From Candidatus Aenigmatarchaeum sp. (GTDB lineage Archaea > Nanobdellota > Nanobdellia > Pacearchaeales > GW2011-AR1), in the NCBI GenBank assembly GCA_020724205.1, contig DYHK01000004.1, positions 3,287 to 10,638 on the forward strand: a DNA stretch of 7,352 bases, written 5' to 3'. The notes under the pieces are model-generated. The model ran no database searches. It saw only the letters and a program-made list of their open reading frames with translations, and was not told the DNA's origin. The position numbers and the translations under genes are program-made. Shown here in pieces: positions 6,593 through 7,352 of the stretch. Positions within the stretch are counted from its first letter, which is position 1. Each line of letters starts with the position of its first letter.

Positions 6593-7000
6593 ATGTGGCA
6601 AAATAAAAAAGGCTCAGGTGATGAGATTTATAGTACTATTTTTCTTGCAGTTATAGCTGTTGCAGTAATATTAGCACTTGCCTTTTTTATAACGCGTGCA
6701 CAGGGAAACGCAAGTTATTATGAGCAATATTATGCTAAGCAAATAGCTTTACTTATTGATTATTCAAAGCCTGGAAGTGAGATAAAAATTAATATTCATG
6801 ATACTGATAGTTTAATTAAAAAAAATAACATTCCTTTAGGAGAGGCTTTTAGTTTTGAAGGTAATAAGGTAAGAGTTAAGCTTTCTAATAGCCTTGGTTA
6901 CGAGTTTTCTTATTTTAGTGATGTTAAGATAACTAAGGCCTTTGAGTATGATGATAATGGAAGTTTAATATTGAATTTGATAGTGGAGGAAAATAAATAA
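6593..7000 (+). CDS. Pilin-like small anchored protein, 135 aa
   Basis: I chose ATG 6593, which gives MWQNKKG, then SGDEIYST and a hydrophobic helix (about 15-33), the same short leader as its neighbours. The frame also contains ATGs at 6533, 6569 and 6578. The first two would add 15 to 20 residues lying inside the upstream gene and unlike a signal. ATG 6578 (MGNEN...) remains possible. Cleavage after KKG would put glutamate at mature position 4, as in the two mini-pilins. The helix leads through a Tyr-rich stem (SYYEQYYAKQ, about 41-50) to a small, probably beta-rich domain without cysteines (about 60-135). This is the candidate here most like a conventional pilin, with a helix plus small head. 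It starts seven bases after the preceding stop. Confidence 0.78.
   Translation: MWQNKKGSGDEIYSTIFLAVIAVAVILALAFFITRAQGNASYYEQYYAKQIALLIDYSKPGSEIKINIHDTDSLIKKNNIPLGEAFSFEGNKVRVKLSNSLGYEFSYFSDVKITKAFEYDDNGSLILNLIVEENK
6985..6989 (+). promoter_or_regulatory. Shine-Dalgarno sequence for the gene starting at 7000
   Basis: GGAGG lies ten bases before ATG 7000, inside the end of the upstream gene. It supports that start and the one-base overlap (TAATG). Confidence 0.55.
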
Positions 7001-7352
7001 TGGGTGATGAAAAAATAGTTTTTTTATGGTTTTTTGTAATGATTATAATTGTTGTTTCTGGTATTGTATTAGGAGTTAATATTTTTTATTCAGCTAAGAT
7101 AGATATTCGTGCTTTAGAAGCTAAGGCCTTGAATGATAGAATCTTTGATTGTATTTCTGATAATTTGGATTTGGTAGAGGAAATTACTAGTGGATTTGAC
7201 TTTTATTCTGCTTGTGAATTATCTAAAGAGGCTATTGATAAGAATTTTTACTTTAATGTTAGTATAAGAGATAGTGAGAGTGGAGTATTGATAAGAGAAT
7301 ATAATGAAGGAAATGGTAATTTTGTTAGTGAGTGTAGAGAAATTGAGAAGGG
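7000..7352 (+). CDS. N-terminally membrane-anchored protein, C-terminus outside window
   Basis: The frame runs off the window after 117 full codons. It begins MGDEKIVFLWFF and has one long hydrophobic helix (about 7-30). The soluble part that follows starts SAKIDIRALEAKALNDRIFDC and has cysteines at 51, 72 and 112. Unlike the six genes before it, it has no basic leader ending in KG, RG or KA, so it looks like an uncleaved anchored protein rather than a prepilin. The start shares its A with the previous TAA stop and has GGAGG upstream, so it is in the same operon. I recognise the general type as an uncharacterised DPANN pilus-cluster protein but cannot name a function. Cysteines suggest an exported domain. 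Confidence 0.78.
   Translation, partial: MGDEKIVFLWFFVMIIIVVSGIVLGVNIFYSAKIDIRALEAKALNDRIFDCISDNLDLVEEITSGFDFYSACELSKEAIDKNFYFNVSIRDSESGVLIREYNEGNGNFVSECREIEK

Overview
This AT-rich window (roughly one third G+C, estimated by eye) most likely comes from a DPANN archaeon of the Woesearchaeota/Pacearchaeota type. The evidence is an archaeal-style secretion ATPase and FlaJ/TadC-like membrane platform, followed by small N-terminally anchored proteins with class III (prepilin-type) signals, AGA/AGG-dominated arginine codons, and TATA-like boxes about 26 bases before some start codons. The lineage is inferred from gene style; no marker gene is present. All genes lie on the + strand and the standard stop codons TAA, TAG and TGA are all used.

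Bases 1-1339 hold the C-terminal part of a type II/IV secretion (FlaI/TadA/VirB11-class) ATPase whose N-terminus lies before the window. A 173-base spacer with a perfect 8-bp inverted repeat separates it from the 720-residue platform protein (1513-3675), which carries two T2SSF-type cytoplasmic domains and about nine membrane segments. These two proteins form the motor and platform of a pilus-like assembly machine.

After a 155-base spacer with a good TATA candidate comes a compact series of seven genes (3831 to the window end) that touch or overlap or are separated by short gaps. Each encodes one N-terminal membrane helix. Six have a short basic leader ending in KG, RG or KA before the helix, as in archaeal prepilins processed by a PibD/EppA-type peptidase. 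The series comprises a 54-aa mini-pilin, a 288-aa protein, a 200-aa cysteine-rich protein with a CxCxC motif, a 40-aa mini-pilin, a 324-aa cysteine-rich protein with a second hydrophobic region near its C-terminus, a 135-aa pilin-like protein, and the start of a protein with a helix but no clear leader.

The simplest reading is that the ATPase and platform protein assemble or export some of these pilin-like subunits into a surface filament or pseudopilus, and that the disulfide-capable larger proteins are its minor subunits, tip or adhesins. The machine type is well supported. The role of each small protein, and any link to host attachment, is inference. No prepilin peptidase, mobile element, CRISPR array, tRNA or rRNA was seen.
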